From positions 1 to 63,321 of the forward strand of contig NZ_JAGXCY010000029.1 in NCBI RefSeq assembly GCF_018310695.1: a stretch of DNA of 63,321 bases. Reading direction: 5' to 3'. Shown piece by piece: positions 18,661 to 28,000 of this stretch. The notes beneath the pieces are model-generated. The model was given only the letters and a program-made list of their open reading frames with translations, was not told the DNA's origin and did not search any database. Numbering within the stretch: position 1 is the stretch's first letter; the number at the start of each line of letters is the position of its first letter. A program made the translations under genes and the position numbers. The stretch is from Paenibacillus sp. Marseille-Q4541. Lineage in GTDB: Bacteria > Bacillota > Bacilli > Paenibacillales > Paenibacillaceae.

Positions 18661-19185
18661 ATGAAGGATACCCGTGATGTGCTTCTCGTGGACGGTTATA
18701 ACATGATAGGGGCTTGGAAAGACCTCTCTGCCCTTGCCCGGACCGATTTGCAGGATGCACGGGACAGGCTGTTAATGCGGCTAGCGGATTACCAGGGGTT
18801 TTCGGGGATAAGAGTTATTGTAGTATTTGATGCTTATAGAGTACCTGGTTTAGGAAAATCTTTCACAGAGAGTAAAGTACAGGTGTATTTCACCAAGGAA
18901 AAAGAGACGGCTGACGAGTGTATTGAAAGACTTGTAGGTGATCTCAGTTCTCGCAGGCGTCAAATCTATGTGGCTACAAGTGATATGGTGGAGCAGCACG
19001 TCATATTCGGGCAAGGCGCGCTGCGCCTGTCCGCCCGTGAACTTTTTATTGAGCTTGAACAGAATGATAAAGAACTTGGCCGGAAGATTAAAGATGAATA
19101 CCAGAAGAAATCAACCAAAAATACAATTGATTCAAAACTGACACCAGAGATGAGAAAATTGTTTGAAAACTGGAGAAGAGATTGA
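18661..19185 (+). CDS. rae1: Rae1 (YacP), ribosome A-site endoribonuclease
   Basis: 174 residues of the NYN (PIN-like) domain: LLVDGYNMIGAW carries the first catalytic aspartate, VVFDAYR the second, and TSDMVEQ the third acidic site. The B. subtilis homologue cuts mRNA in the A site of translating ribosomes. The first ATG lies 13 bases after rlmB, behind TAGGAG. The C-terminal tail is basic, rich in lysine, as expected for ribosome contact. Confidence 0.9.
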   Translation: MKDTRDVLLVDGYNMIGAWKDLSALARTDLQDARDRLLMRLADYQGFSGIRVIVVFDAYRVPGLGKSFTESKVQVYFTKEKETADECIERLVGDLSSRRRQIYVATSDMVEQHVIFGQGALRLSARELFIELEQNDKELGRKIKDEYQKKSTKNTIDSKLTPEMRKLFENWRRD

Positions 19186-19270
19186 GGCAGGACGCTCCTT
19201 TTTGTAAAACATTGGAATTATGAATCTCTTGACATTTATATCATTCTTTTCTTTTTTAGGCGAAGTGTGG

Positions 19271-19300
19271 TTGACGGTGGAAGGTATGATCATATATACT
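19271..19300 (+). promoter_or_regulatory. Putative sigH promoter
   Basis: TTGACG, 18 bases, TATACT. Transcription would start near 19307, about 50 bases before the chosen sigH start. Confidence 0.6.
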
Positions 19301-19356
19301 TGGGCTATATTTTGATAGGTAACGGGGTCCTTGCGTTGCAGCCGGAGGGATTGTTA

Positions 19357-20001
19357 GTGAGTGTTGACCTCAAAGATATCATGTTGTCCAAGTTTGATTA
19401 CCTAAGTGATGAGGATATTGTCCAAGCCGTTCATGACAACGACAGTGAGGCACTAGAATACTTGATCAACAAGTATCGTAATTTTGTACGAGCCAAAGCA
19501 AGATCTTACTTTTTAATTGGTGCGGATAGAGAAGATATCATTCAAGAAGGAATGATTGGGCTGTACAAAGCGATACGTGATTTCAGAGGGGACAAGCTGG
19601 CATCATTTAAAGCATTTGCCGAATTGTGCATTACAAGGCAGATCATTACGGCTATAAAAACAGCGACTCGTCAGAAGCATATACCACTGAATTCATATGT
19701 TTCTCTGGACAAACCGATCTATGATGAAGAATCTGATCGCACTTTGATGGATGTTATTTGTGGCTCACAAGTAAGTGATCCGGAGGAACTTATTATTAAC
19801 CAGGAAGAGTTTGTTGGCCTGGAAGATAAGATGTCAGAAATTTTAAGTGACCTGGAACGTAAGGTGCTTATGCTTTATCTGGATGGAAGATCTTATCAGG
19901 AAATTGCCGTAGATCTCAATCGTCATGTGAAATCTATCGACAATGCATTACAACGCGTTAAACGAAAACTTGAGAAATATCTTGAAGTAAGAGATAATTA
20001 G
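19357..20001 (+). CDS. sigH: Sigma-H, early sporulation sigma factor
   Basis: 214 residues from a GTG behind GGAGGGA (19344-19350); the frame is open further upstream but overlaps the promoter. Region 2 is clear (LINKYRNFVRAKARSYFLIG, DREDIIQEGMIGLYKAIRDF) and region 4 holds the helix-turn-helix SYQEIAVDLNRHVKSIDNAL. It is closely similar to B. subtilis sigma-H (218 residues) and directs transition-state and early sporulation genes. It is a strong sign of an endospore former. Confidence 0.95.
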   Translation: MSVDLKDIMLSKFDYLSDEDIVQAVHDNDSEALEYLINKYRNFVRAKARSYFLIGADREDIIQEGMIGLYKAIRDFRGDKLASFKAFAELCITRQIITAIKTATRQKHIPLNSYVSLDKPIYDEESDRTLMDVICGSQVSDPEELIINQEEFVGLEDKMSEILSDLERKVLMLYLDGRSYQEIAVDLNRHVKSIDNALQRVKRKLEKYLEVRDN

Positions 20002-20024
20002 AATAATTCATTTTTCTGAAGAAG

Positions 20025-20051
20025 GACTCAGACTAGATCGAGTCTTTTTTT
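20025..20051 (+). terminator. sigH terminator
   Basis: GACTC/GAGTC (or the nested AGACT/AGTCT) pairs just before seven T. The stem is short but well placed, 24 bases after the sigH stop. Confidence 0.75.
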
Positions 20052-20412
20052 GTTGGAGAAGAGAAAGAGCGTTTAAAAAAAGCGGATTGATTAATACTGA
20101 TAAACATTGACGTTTTCGATTGTACGCTCGCTCCGGGCTATCGCCATAAAAGCTTTGATTTCTACAGGATGTATAATCAACTTTTGTGTCGATAGGCTAT
20201 AGGTGTCAAGAACCAGCTTTCTGAGAAAAGACAAGACTTGAAACGGCTAACTAGAAAAGGGTATTTTAGGCAATGCTTAAAGCCTATTCTTCGATTGACA
20301 TGAATATACCCTTATGATAAAGTGTTTTAGGTAGGCCTAAATTCGCGCTATTTTTTTAGGAACCAATTTAGAGACTCTGATAATGTTCGGATGTCTTCGG
20401 GAGGTGCACATC
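20052..20412. other. Intergenic region before rpmG
   Basis: No gene is visible in these 360 bases. The last part holds a promoter at 20295-20323. An inverted repeat AAGGGTAT (about 20258) / ATACCCTT (about 20306) encloses a second small repeat (AGGC/GCCT) and overlaps the promoter -35. TTTAGG-TAGG-CCTAAA follows near the start site. Bases 20060-20250 show nothing I can assign. Confidence 0.5.
20295..20323 (+). promoter_or_regulatory. Promoter of rpmG-secE-nusG
   Basis: TTGACA (20295-20300), 17 bases, TAAAGT (20318-20323), about 90 bases before rpmG. A perfect -35 and standard spacing. Confidence 0.75.
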
Positions 20413-20562
20413 ATGCGGGTAATTATTACTTTGGCTTGTACGAATTGCAAACAAAGAAATTACACAACGACTAAAAACAAGCGTAATCACCCCGACCGCA
20501 TGGAGATGAAGAAATTTTGCAAGTTTTGTAACGAGCAGACTTCTCATCGCGAAACCAGATAG
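20413..20562 (+). CDS. rpmG: Ribosomal protein L33, zinc-binding form
   Basis: 49 residues. It keeps both zinc pairs, CTNC and CKFC, so it is the zinc (C+) paralogue; Firmicutes often carry zinc-free L33 copies elsewhere. Translation starts at an ATG behind GGGAGGTG. It begins the rpmG-secE-nusG cluster, as in B. subtilis. Confidence 0.95.
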   Translation: MRVIITLACTNCKQRNYTTTKNKRNHPDRMEMKKFCKFCNEQTSHRETR

Positions 20563-20583
20563 TTATTTGGAGGTGTAGTCGGC

Positions 20584-20775
20584 GTGAAACGTAGTTTCAA
20601 GTCTCTGTTTTCCTTTTTCTCAGAAAGCTGGGCAGAGCTTAAAAAGGTTCGCTGGCCTAATCGTAAAGAGTTAACTAACTACACCCTTATTGTACTGGGT
20701 ACGGTTATAGTTATTACACTTTATTTTTGGGTGCTTGACATCGGAATTTCCGCTGTGATCGAAGCGATAATTTAA
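20584..20775 (+). CDS. secE: SecE, preprotein translocase subunit
   Basis: 63 residues from a GTG with GGAGGTG upstream. It is the single-span form typical of Gram-positives: an amphipathic cytoplasmic helix with the conserved ELKKVRWPNRKE, then one membrane segment (about 32-55). It clamps SecY in the membrane channel; secY lies 26 kb downstream. It precedes nusG. Confidence 0.96.
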   Translation: MKRSFKSLFSFFSESWAELKKVRWPNRKELTNYTLIVLGTVIVITLYFWVLDIGISAVIEAII

Positions 20776-20797
20776 GAAGGGTCCCAGGTGGCTTGAT

Positions 20798-21331
20798 ATG
20801 GAAAAAAGATGGTATGTCGTTCATACCTATTCAGGGTATGAGAACAAAGTCAAAGCCAATTTGGAAAAGCGCGTAGAGTCCATGGGCATGGAGGACAAAA
20901 TATTCCGTGTTCTTGTTCCAATGGAAGAAGAAGTGGTAAATAAGGACGGAAAGAAAAAAACCGTCATGCGTAAAATTTACCCCGGATATGTCCTAGTTGA
21001 AATGATTCAAACTGATGATTCTTGGTATGTTGTTCGCAACACGCCTGGAGTTACTGGTTTTGTTGGTTCAACAGGATCAGGTTCGAAGCCCACGCCACTA
21101 TTGCCAGATGAAGTCGAACAGATTCTGAAGCATATGGGTGTTGTGGAGCCGAAACCGAAGATTGAATTCGATATTAAGGAATCCGTACGAATTAAAGTTG
21201 GTCCTTTTGCGAATTTTGTGGGCTCCGTGGAAGAAATATTGGCTGAGAAGAGTAAGTTGAAAGTTCACGTCAACATGTTTGGACGGGAAACCCCGCTTGA
21301 GCTGGATTACACTCAAGTGGAGAAATTATAG
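20798..21331 (+). CDS. nusG: NusG, transcription elongation factor
   Basis: 177 residues. The NGN domain begins KRWYVVHTYSGYE and binds RNA polymerase across the clamp; the C-terminal KOW domain (VRIKVGPFANFVGSVEEI) contacts Rho or S10. It affects pausing and couples transcription to translation. The usual neighbour of secE and rplK. Confidence 0.97.
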   Translation: MEKRWYVVHTYSGYENKVKANLEKRVESMGMEDKIFRVLVPMEEEVVNKDGKKKTVMRKIYPGYVLVEMIQTDDSWYVVRNTPGVTGFVGSTGSGSKPTPLLPDEVEQILKHMGVVEPKPKIEFDIKESVRIKVGPFANFVGSVEEILAEKSKLKVHVNMFGRETPLELDYTQVEKL

Positions 21332-21404
21332 AGCGCAAGCTTAATGGTTTCTGTGGGAGGGCTTTATGCTCGCTAACCACTATTGATGCAAGGAGGTGTC
21401 TTAC

Positions 21405-21830
21405 ATGGCCAAAAAGGTAATTAAAATGGTAAAACTGCAAATTCCTGCAGGTAAAGCAAACCCAGCACCACCAGTAGGTCCAGCATTGGGTCAAGCAGGT
21501 GTCAACATCATGGCATTCTGTAAAGAATTTAATGCTCGTACTGCTGATCAAGCAGGTTTGATTATTCCAGTTGAAATTACGGTGTTTGAAGATCGTTCTT
21601 TCACTTTCATCACCAAAACTCCACCGGCAGCAGTTCTGCTTAAAGTAGCTGCTAAACTTGAAAAAGGATCCGGTGAACCGAACAAGAAAAAAGTCGCAAC
21701 TGTAAAACGTGACGCTGTTCGTCAAATCGCTGAGCAAAAAATGCCTGACCTAAACGCTGCGAACGTTGAGTCCGCAATGCGCATGGTAGAAGGTACTGCT
21801 CGCAGCATGGGTATCACCATCGAAGACTAA
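21405..21830 (+). CDS. rplK: Ribosomal protein L11
   Basis: 141 residues. The N-terminal PPVGPALGQAGVNIM is the conserved flexible-domain signature at the GTPase-associated centre; the C-terminal domain binds 23S rRNA. It works with L10 and L7/L12 in factor binding. The start at 21405 follows AAGGAGGTG; the frame is open nine bases further upstream. Paired with rplA. Confidence 0.97.
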   Translation: MAKKVIKMVKLQIPAGKANPAPPVGPALGQAGVNIMAFCKEFNARTADQAGLIIPVEITVFEDRSFTFITKTPPAAVLLKVAAKLEKGSGEPNKKKVATVKRDAVRQIAEQKMPDLNAANVESAMRMVEGTARSMGITIED

Positions 21831-21912
21831 TTTCAAGTGTTCGTACACGGGTTGATTCGCAGCCCGTGTTGTGGGAGGTATATCCGTTAAAACCACAAAG
21901 GAGGAAAAAAAC

Positions 21913-22605
21913 ATGGCTAAACATGGTAAGAAATATGTTGAAGCTGCTAAGCTGATTGACAGCGAAGCTAGCTACGAGCCTTTGGAAGCTGTAGAGCTTG
22001 TCAAAAAGGCAGCTACTGCGAAATTCGACGAAACTGTTGAAGTTGCAGTACGTTTGGGCGTAGACCCTCGTAAACAAGACCAAGCCGTTCGTGGTGTTGT
22101 TGTCTTGCCACATGGTACAGGTAAAACACAACGCGTATTGGTATTTGCAAAAGGTGAAAAAGCGAAAGAGGCGGAAGCAGCTGGAGCAGACTACGTTGGA
22201 GATCAAGATATGATCACAAAAATCCAACAAGGTTGGTTCGAGTTTGATGTCTGTGTAGCTACACCTGATATGATGAGTGAAGTAGGTAAATTGGGTCGTT
22301 TGCTCGGTGGTAAAGGTCTTATGCCTAACCCGAAAGCTGGAACGGTTACTTTTGATGTTACTAAGGCTGTTCAAGAAATCAAAGCCGGTAAAATCGAGTA
22401 TCGTCTGGATCGTGCAGGACAAATTCACGCACCAATCGGTAAAGCTTCTTTCACTGCTGAGCAGTTGAATGAAAACCTTAGCGCTTTGGTTGAAGCACTT
22501 AACCGTGCGAAACCAGCAGCAGCAAAAGGTGTTTACCTGAAAAACATCAGCATGTCCTCTACAATGGGCCCTGGTGCACGCGTGAGCACAGCTTCTTTCA
22601 AATAA
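21913..22605 (+). CDS. rplA: Ribosomal protein L1
   Basis: 230 residues. The signature VCVATPDMMSEVGKLGRLLG and GKGLMPNPKAGTV segments are present. It forms the mobile L1 stalk that helps release E-site tRNA. Start at 21913 behind AAAGGAGG. In many bacteria L1 also represses its own mRNA; I cannot confirm a mimic site here. A new promoter begins 10 bases after its stop. Confidence 0.97.
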   Translation: MAKHGKKYVEAAKLIDSEASYEPLEAVELVKKAATAKFDETVEVAVRLGVDPRKQDQAVRGVVVLPHGTGKTQRVLVFAKGEKAKEAEAAGADYVGDQDMITKIQQGWFEFDVCVATPDMMSEVGKLGRLLGGKGLMPNPKAGTVTFDVTKAVQEIKAGKIEYRLDRAGQIHAPIGKASFTAEQLNENLSALVEALNRAKPAAAKGVYLKNISMSSTMGPGARVSTASFK

Positions 22606-22615
22606 TAAATTCCAG

Positions 22616-22645
22616 TTGACTTCTGTTATCTGAATCTGTTATTCT
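22616..22645 (+). promoter_or_regulatory. Promoter of rplJ-rplL
   Basis: TTGACT, 18 bases, TATTCT, immediately downstream of rplA and upstream of the L10 leader. Confidence 0.7.
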
Positions 22646-22689
22646 GTAAAAGTTGTTTAGTCCTTATGACTGACCACTAAATTCGAATA

Positions 22690-22820
22690 TGCTTACCGTA
22701 GACAGTAGGTGCTGTAATGGCTTAATTTCCTACCGAGGTGTGATGATAGAACGTTTCATTTGAGTGTTTTGCTCAATATGACTTTATCAAGCCTTCGTGA
22801 TTCTACGGAGGCTTTTCTTA
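22690..22820 (+). promoter_or_regulatory. Ribosomal protein L10 leader with attenuator
   Basis: The classic L10-binding core is visible: CCGTAGACAGTAGGTGC (about 22697-22713) and CCTACCGAGGTG (22729-22740), whose GTAGG and CCTAC pair. A terminator follows: AGCCTTCGT with ACGGAGGCT around GATTCT (about 22790-22813), then TTTTCTT. Excess L10-L12 complex binding the core should favour the terminator and reduce rplJ-rplL expression. Confidence 0.9.
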
Positions 22821-22986
22821 TGGATAAATGAAGCTGGATGCGTAATGTGTTCAGACTCACATATCTTACGGAAAATCTTCCGCGAATAGCGGTTTTCACA
22901 GTTCGTATCCTTTGATTTTCAGAGGGGACTGGATGCAGGTTGGCCATTTGACTAAGCTGCAAGAAATCTATCAGGAGGTGTACAAT

Positions 22987-23490
22987 TTGGCAAACGCTAA
23001 AGTGATCCAAGCAAAACAAGAAGCGGTTGATGTTGTAACAGCTAAATTGCGCGAAAGCGCAACTACTGTAGTAGCTGACTACCGTGGTCTAAACGTTTCC
23101 CAAGTAACTGAGCTGCGTAAACAGCTTCGTGAAGCGGGAATCGAATTCCAAGTACTGAAGAACACATTGCTTCGCCGTGCAACTGCAGATGCTGAGCTGA
23201 CTGAACTTGATGAAGTTCTTACTGGCCCTACTGCAATTGCGTTCAGCGTAGAGGATGTTGTTGCTCCAGCTAAAATTTTGAATGACTTCGCTAAGAAAAA
23301 CGATGCATTGAAAATTAAAGGTGGGGTAGTTGAAGGTCGCGTAGTTAGTGTTGAAGAAATTCAAGCACTGGCAGAACTTCCTTCACGCGAAGGTCTTCTT
23401 TCCATGCTCCTCAGCGTGCTTCAAGCACCTGTACGCAACTTCGCCCTTGCGGTTAAAGCAGTCGGCGAAAAAGAAGAGCAAGGCGCTTAA
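22987..23490 (+). CDS. rplJ: Ribosomal protein L10
   Basis: 167 residues starting at TTG (22987) behind a full AGGAGGTG. The N-terminal domain (VVADYRGLNVSQVTELRKQL) binds 23S rRNA and L11; the C-terminal helix carries L7/L12 dimers. The open frame continues upstream into the leader but has no good start there. It is the regulator of its own leader. Confidence 0.95.
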   Translation: MANAKVIQAKQEAVDVVTAKLRESATTVVADYRGLNVSQVTELRKQLREAGIEFQVLKNTLLRRATADAELTELDEVLTGPTAIAFSVEDVVAPAKILNDFAKKNDALKIKGGVVEGRVVSVEEIQALAELPSREGLLSMLLSVLQAPVRNFALAVKAVGEKEEQGA

Positions 23491-23545
23491 TTTTTTGAAT
23501 AAACAAGCAGTATAAAATACTAATTAAAATAATGGAGGTTCAACC

Positions 23546-23911
23546 ATGAGTAAAGAGCAAATCTTGGAAGCAATTAAAGGTATGACTGTATTGGAACTGA
23601 ACGATCTTGTTAAAGCAATCGAAGAAGAATTTGGCGTAACTGCAGCAGCTCCTGTAGCTGTTATGGGCGGCGCTGCTGGCGGTGCTGAAGCTGCTGAGCA
23701 AACAGAATTTGATGTAATCCTTACATCTGCTGGTGCTTCCAAAATCAACGTAATCAAAGCAGTTCGCGAAATCACTGGTCTTGGCTTGAAAGAAGCTAAA
23801 GAAGTAGTAGATAACGCTCCAAAAGCTTTGAAAGAAAAAGTAAGCAAAGAAGAAGCAGAAACAGTTAAAGCTAAACTTGAAGAAGTTGGCGCTTCTGTTG
23901 AATTGAAATAG
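23546..23911 (+). CDS. rplL: Ribosomal protein L7/L12
   Basis: 121 residues. N-terminal dimerisation helices, an alanine/glycine-rich hinge (about 35-52) and a C-terminal factor-binding domain with GLGLKEAKEVVDNAPK. It recruits elongation factors to the ribosome. It follows rplJ by 55 bases with its own GGAGG and ends at a hairpin terminator. Confidence 0.97.
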   Translation: MSKEQILEAIKGMTVLELNDLVKAIEEEFGVTAAAPVAVMGGAAGGAEAAEQTEFDVILTSAGASKINVIKAVREITGLGLKEAKEVVDNAPKALKEKVSKEEAETVKAKLEEVGASVELK

Positions 23912-23948
23912 TCCATTTCACTTTCTTAAGTGAATAGGAGATTAACAT

Positions 23949-23985
23949 ACAAACCCCTTGAACCAATCAAGGGGTTTGTTGTTAT
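23949..23985 (+). terminator. Terminator after rplL
   Basis: A perfect 13-bp stem ACAAACCCCTTGA/TCAAGGGGTTTGT with an ACCAA loop. The T-stretch is interrupted (TTGTTGTT), so some read-through into the next genes is likely. Confidence 0.85.
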
Positions 23986-24067
23986 GAAGGGACATGATTG
24001 GAAATAAATGAAGATAATAAGTATCTTTATTACAGCCAATGCACTTGTAGAGAAGGGGTGTTGTACC

Positions 24068-24667
24068 ATGTCCGATCACTACTATTCCAGTAAACCTGAA
24101 ACTGCTCATAATAAGCAGACACTTACAGCGGACTTGAGAGGTTTTTCGCTGAAGCTAACAAGTGATGCGGGAGTTTTTTCGAAGAATGGTGTGGATTATG
24201 GTAGTCGGGTCCTTATAGATGCAATGGATTTGACGGGTGCCAAAGCAGTTCTTGATGTTGGATGTGGGTATGGTCCCATTGGAATTACGGCTGCGAAACT
24301 TGCTCCGGAATCTATTGTGACAATGATCGATATTAATGAGAGAGCTGTTGAACTGGCGAGACATAATGCCATTCAAAACCAAGTGAGCAGCAACACAGTT
24401 ATTAAACAGAGTGATCGTCTTGAGGTAGTTCGTAATCAGGTGTTTGACGTGATACTAACGAATCCACCAATTCGAGCAGGAAAAGATATAGTTCATTCTA
24501 TTTTTGAACAGGCTTATGAGCATCTTACAGTTGGAGGTTCGCTGTGGATTGTAATTCAGAAGAAACAGGGTGCACCTTCAGCAAAAGAAAAGCTGGAGTC
24601 TATGTTTAAATATGTAGAAGAAGTTACGAAAGATAAAGGATATCGGATATTCAGAGCGGAGAAATAA
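24068..24667 (+). CDS. Class I SAM methyltransferase, RsmC-like (YbxB family)
   Basis: 199 residues starting at 24068 behind AAGGGGTG. Motif I LDVGCGYGPIG binds SAM; NPPIRAGK is the NPP(Y/F)-type motif used by enzymes that methylate the exocyclic amine of guanine in rRNA. It aligns with the catalytic half of RsmC. B. subtilis has the same gene (ybxB) between rplL and rpoB. Probable 16S rRNA guanine-N2 methyltransferase; the exact target is inferred. Confidence 0.85.
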   Translation: MSDHYYSSKPETAHNKQTLTADLRGFSLKLTSDAGVFSKNGVDYGSRVLIDAMDLTGAKAVLDVGCGYGPIGITAAKLAPESIVTMIDINERAVELARHNAIQNQVSSNTVIKQSDRLEVVRNQVFDVILTNPPIRAGKDIVHSIFEQAYEHLTVGGSLWIVIQKKQGAPSAKEKLESMFKYVEEVTKDKGYRIFRAEK

Positions 24668-24727
24668 CTGAGATTTAATAGTAGCTGATAGTATACGATG
24701 ATTGCAATAAAAAATGCAATAGGACTA

Positions 24728-24756
24728 TTGACTTGTAAATTCAGTTGTGGTATTCT
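24728..24756 (+). promoter_or_regulatory. Promoter of rpoB-rpoC
   Basis: TTGACT, 17 bases, TATTCT. A second TATAAT at 24856-24861 has only a poorly spaced TTGGCA (20 bases) and is less likely. Confidence 0.7.
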
Positions 24757-25093
24757 TAGTGAATGTCAGTATTAAGATGCCCTACTTAGCTTTAGTTTGT
24801 AAAAATGTCAATCTTTTTTTTCGCTGTTTTTGGCATATTTCTATGCGGATCGGCGTATAATATGTACATTTTGGGCAAACTATATGTAAGTGGGTTTTTC
24901 TGGGATGAAGAGGACATCCACTAATTAAGTTGCTCTTTTATCGAAAAAAAATTCGAGTAAGGGCTTTTCTTTATTTGTGGATATGCAATCTCTGTTTTCA
25001 GTTAATCCTGTTATGAGTTCCATTATAAGGTTACAAACAGAGGTTCGCAACGAAATTTTTAAAAGTGAGTAGACATTGAGGGGTGAGTTTAAG
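24757..25093 (+). other. Long untranslated leader of rpoB
   Basis: About 330 bases without a gene. It holds a possible second -10 (24856-24861), a hairpin GGATG/CATCC (24903-24907 with 24915-24919), and a short CGAA-A-run-TTCG repeat near 24940. No known riboswitch class is recognisable. Confidence 0.45.
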
Positions 25094-28000
25094 TTGGCAG
25101 GACATCTTGTTCAGTATGGTCGACGCACTCGGCGCAGTTATGCACGAATTAACGAGATACTCGAAATTCCGAACCTGATAGAAATCCAACAAAAATCTTA
25201 CGAATGGTTTTTGGAGGAAGGTTTGCGCGAAATGTTCCAGGACATCTCGCCTATTCAGGATTTTACCGGTAATTTGGTATTGGAATTTATCGACTACAGT
25301 CTCGGTGAACCGAAATATACGGTAGACGACGCGAAGGAACGCGACGTTACTTATGCCGCACCACTTCGGGTTAAAGTCCGGCTCATTAATAAGGAAACGG
25401 GCGAAGTCAAAGAGCAGGAAGTATTCATGGGGGATTTCCCGCTGATGACCGAAACAGGCACGTTTATCATTAACGGTGCGGAACGGGTTATTGTCAGCCA
25501 GTTGGTTCGCTCCCCTAGCGTCTATTTCAGCACTAAAATAGATAAGAATGCAAAGAAATCTTATACCGCAACAGTGATTCCGAACCGTGGAGCATGGCTG
25601 GAACTTGAGATGGACGCGAAGGATATTATTTATGTTCGGATCGACCGTACTCGTAAAATTCCTGTTACTGTACTACTAAGATCGCTTGGTTTCGGTACAG
25701 ATGCAGAAATTTTGGACCTGCTTGGTAACGACGAGTATATTCGGAATACGCTGGATAAAGACAACACGGATTCGACAGAAAAAGCGCTGATCGAAATTTA
25801 TGAGCGTCTTCGTCCGGGCGAACCACCAACATTGGATAATGCAAAAAGCTTGCTCGTAGCTCGCTTCTTTGATCCAAAACGTTATGACCTGGCTAATGTA
25901 GGTCGTTACAAAATTAACAAAAAGCTTCATATCAAGAACCGCTTGTTCAATCAACGTCTTGCTGAGTCTCTAATTGACGCCTCTACAGGTGAAATTATTG
26001 CAGAAGCAGGTCAAGTTGTTGACCGTCGTTTGCTTGATGAGATTCTTCCTTCACTTGAGAGTGAAAACGGAGTTGGAACACGTACTTATCATGTAGCGAA
26101 CGGTGTACTCGATGCTAATGATATTCCTGTTCAAACGATCGATGTGTTTTCACCAACAGAAGATGGAAAAGTTGTGAAGTTGATTGCAAACAGCAATGTT
26201 GATAAATCTGTGAAGAATATTACTCCAGCAGATATTATCTCTTCCATCAGTTACTTCCTTAACTTGCTGCATGGCATTGGCGATACGGATGATATCGATC
26301 ATCTGGGTAACCGTCGTCTACGTTCCGTAGGTGAACTTTTGCAGAATCAATTCCGTATCGGTCTTTCTCGTATGGAACGTGTGGTTCGTGAAAGAATGTC
26401 CATCCAGGATGCGAATGTAATCACGCCACAAGCGCTCATTAACATTCGTCCTGTAATTGCATCGATTAAAGAGTTCTTTGGTAGTTCCCAATTGTCTCAA
26501 TTTATGGACCAAACGAATCCACTGGGAGAACTTACTCACAAACGTCGTTTGTCTGCACTCGGACCGGGTGGTTTGACACGTGAACGCGCTGGCTTTGAAG
26601 TGCGTGACGTACATCCATCTCACTATGGCCGTATGTGTCCAATTGAAACTCCAGAGGGTCCAAACATTGGTTTGATTAACTCCTTGTCGACCTTTGCTCG
26701 TGTTAATGAGTATGGATTCATTGAAGCTCCTTACCGCTGGGTAGATCCTAAGACAGGTCAAGTTACTGATCAAGTTCGCTACGTTACTGCTGATGAGGAA
26801 GATAACTATGTTATCGCTCAAGCGAATGCGAAGTTGAATGATGACGGTACATTTGCCGAGGATATGGTTGTTGTACGTTATAACAAACAGTCCGATAACA
26901 TTACGACGATGCCTAATAGTCGAGTTGACTATATGGACGTATCACCTAAACAAGTAGTTTCCGTAGCAACGGCACTCATTCCGTTCCTTGAGAACGATGA
27001 CTCCAACCGTGCGCTCATGGGATCTAACATGCAGCGGCAGGCTGTTCCTCTTCTAATTCCTAAAGCACCACTTGTAGGTACAGGAATGGAACATAAATCT
27101 GCAAAAGATTCCGGTGTATGTATTGTATCCAAACATGACGGGATTATTGAGAGATCTTCTGCCAATGAAATTTGGGTTCGCAAAATTGAAGTGGTAGACG
27201 GTAAAGAAGTTAAAGGTGACGTTGTTAAACATAAATTACACAAATTTATGCGTTCGAACCAAGGAACATGCATTAACCAACGTCCAATTGCAAAAATTGG
27301 TGATCGCGTTAAGGTCGGTGACATTTTGGCCGATGGTCCATCTACTGAGATGGGAGAACTTGCGCTTGGTCGTAACGTTGTCGTTGCCTTCATGACTTGG
27401 GAAGGTTACAACTATGAGGATGCTATCCTTCTTAGTGAGAAACTCGTGAAGGAAGATGTATATACATCAATCCATATCGAGGAGTATGAGTCCGAAGCTC
27501 GTGATACGAAACTTGGACCAGAAGAAATCACACGCGATATCCCGAATGTGGGGGAAGAAGCACTTCGTAACCTAGACGAACGTGGTATTATCCGCATCGG
27601 TGCTGAAATTGCTGCTGGTGACATCTTGGTAGGTAAAGTTACACCTAAAGGGGTAACTGAACTTACAGCGGAAGAGCGTCTCCTTCATGCCATCTTTGGT
27701 GAGAAGGCTCGTGAAGTTCGTGATACTTCCCTTAGAGTACCTCACGGTACCGACGGGATTGTAGTAGATGTGAAGGTGTTTACTCGTGAGAATGGCGACG
27801 AGTTGCCTCCTGGCGTTAACCAACTTGTTCGTGTCTATATCGCTCAAAAACGGAAAATTTCCGAGGGTGATAAAATGGCCGGACGTCACGGTAACAAAGG
27901 GGTCGTGGCCCGTATTCTTCCAGAAGAAGATATGCCGTTCCTTCCAGACGGAACGCCGGTTCAAGTTGTTCTTAACCCACTGGGTGTACCATCTCGTATG

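Noticed and set aside
24830..24861. Second rpoB promoter (TTGGCA/TATAAT)
   Set aside because: Spacing of 20 bases is outside the usual range; kept only as a note.
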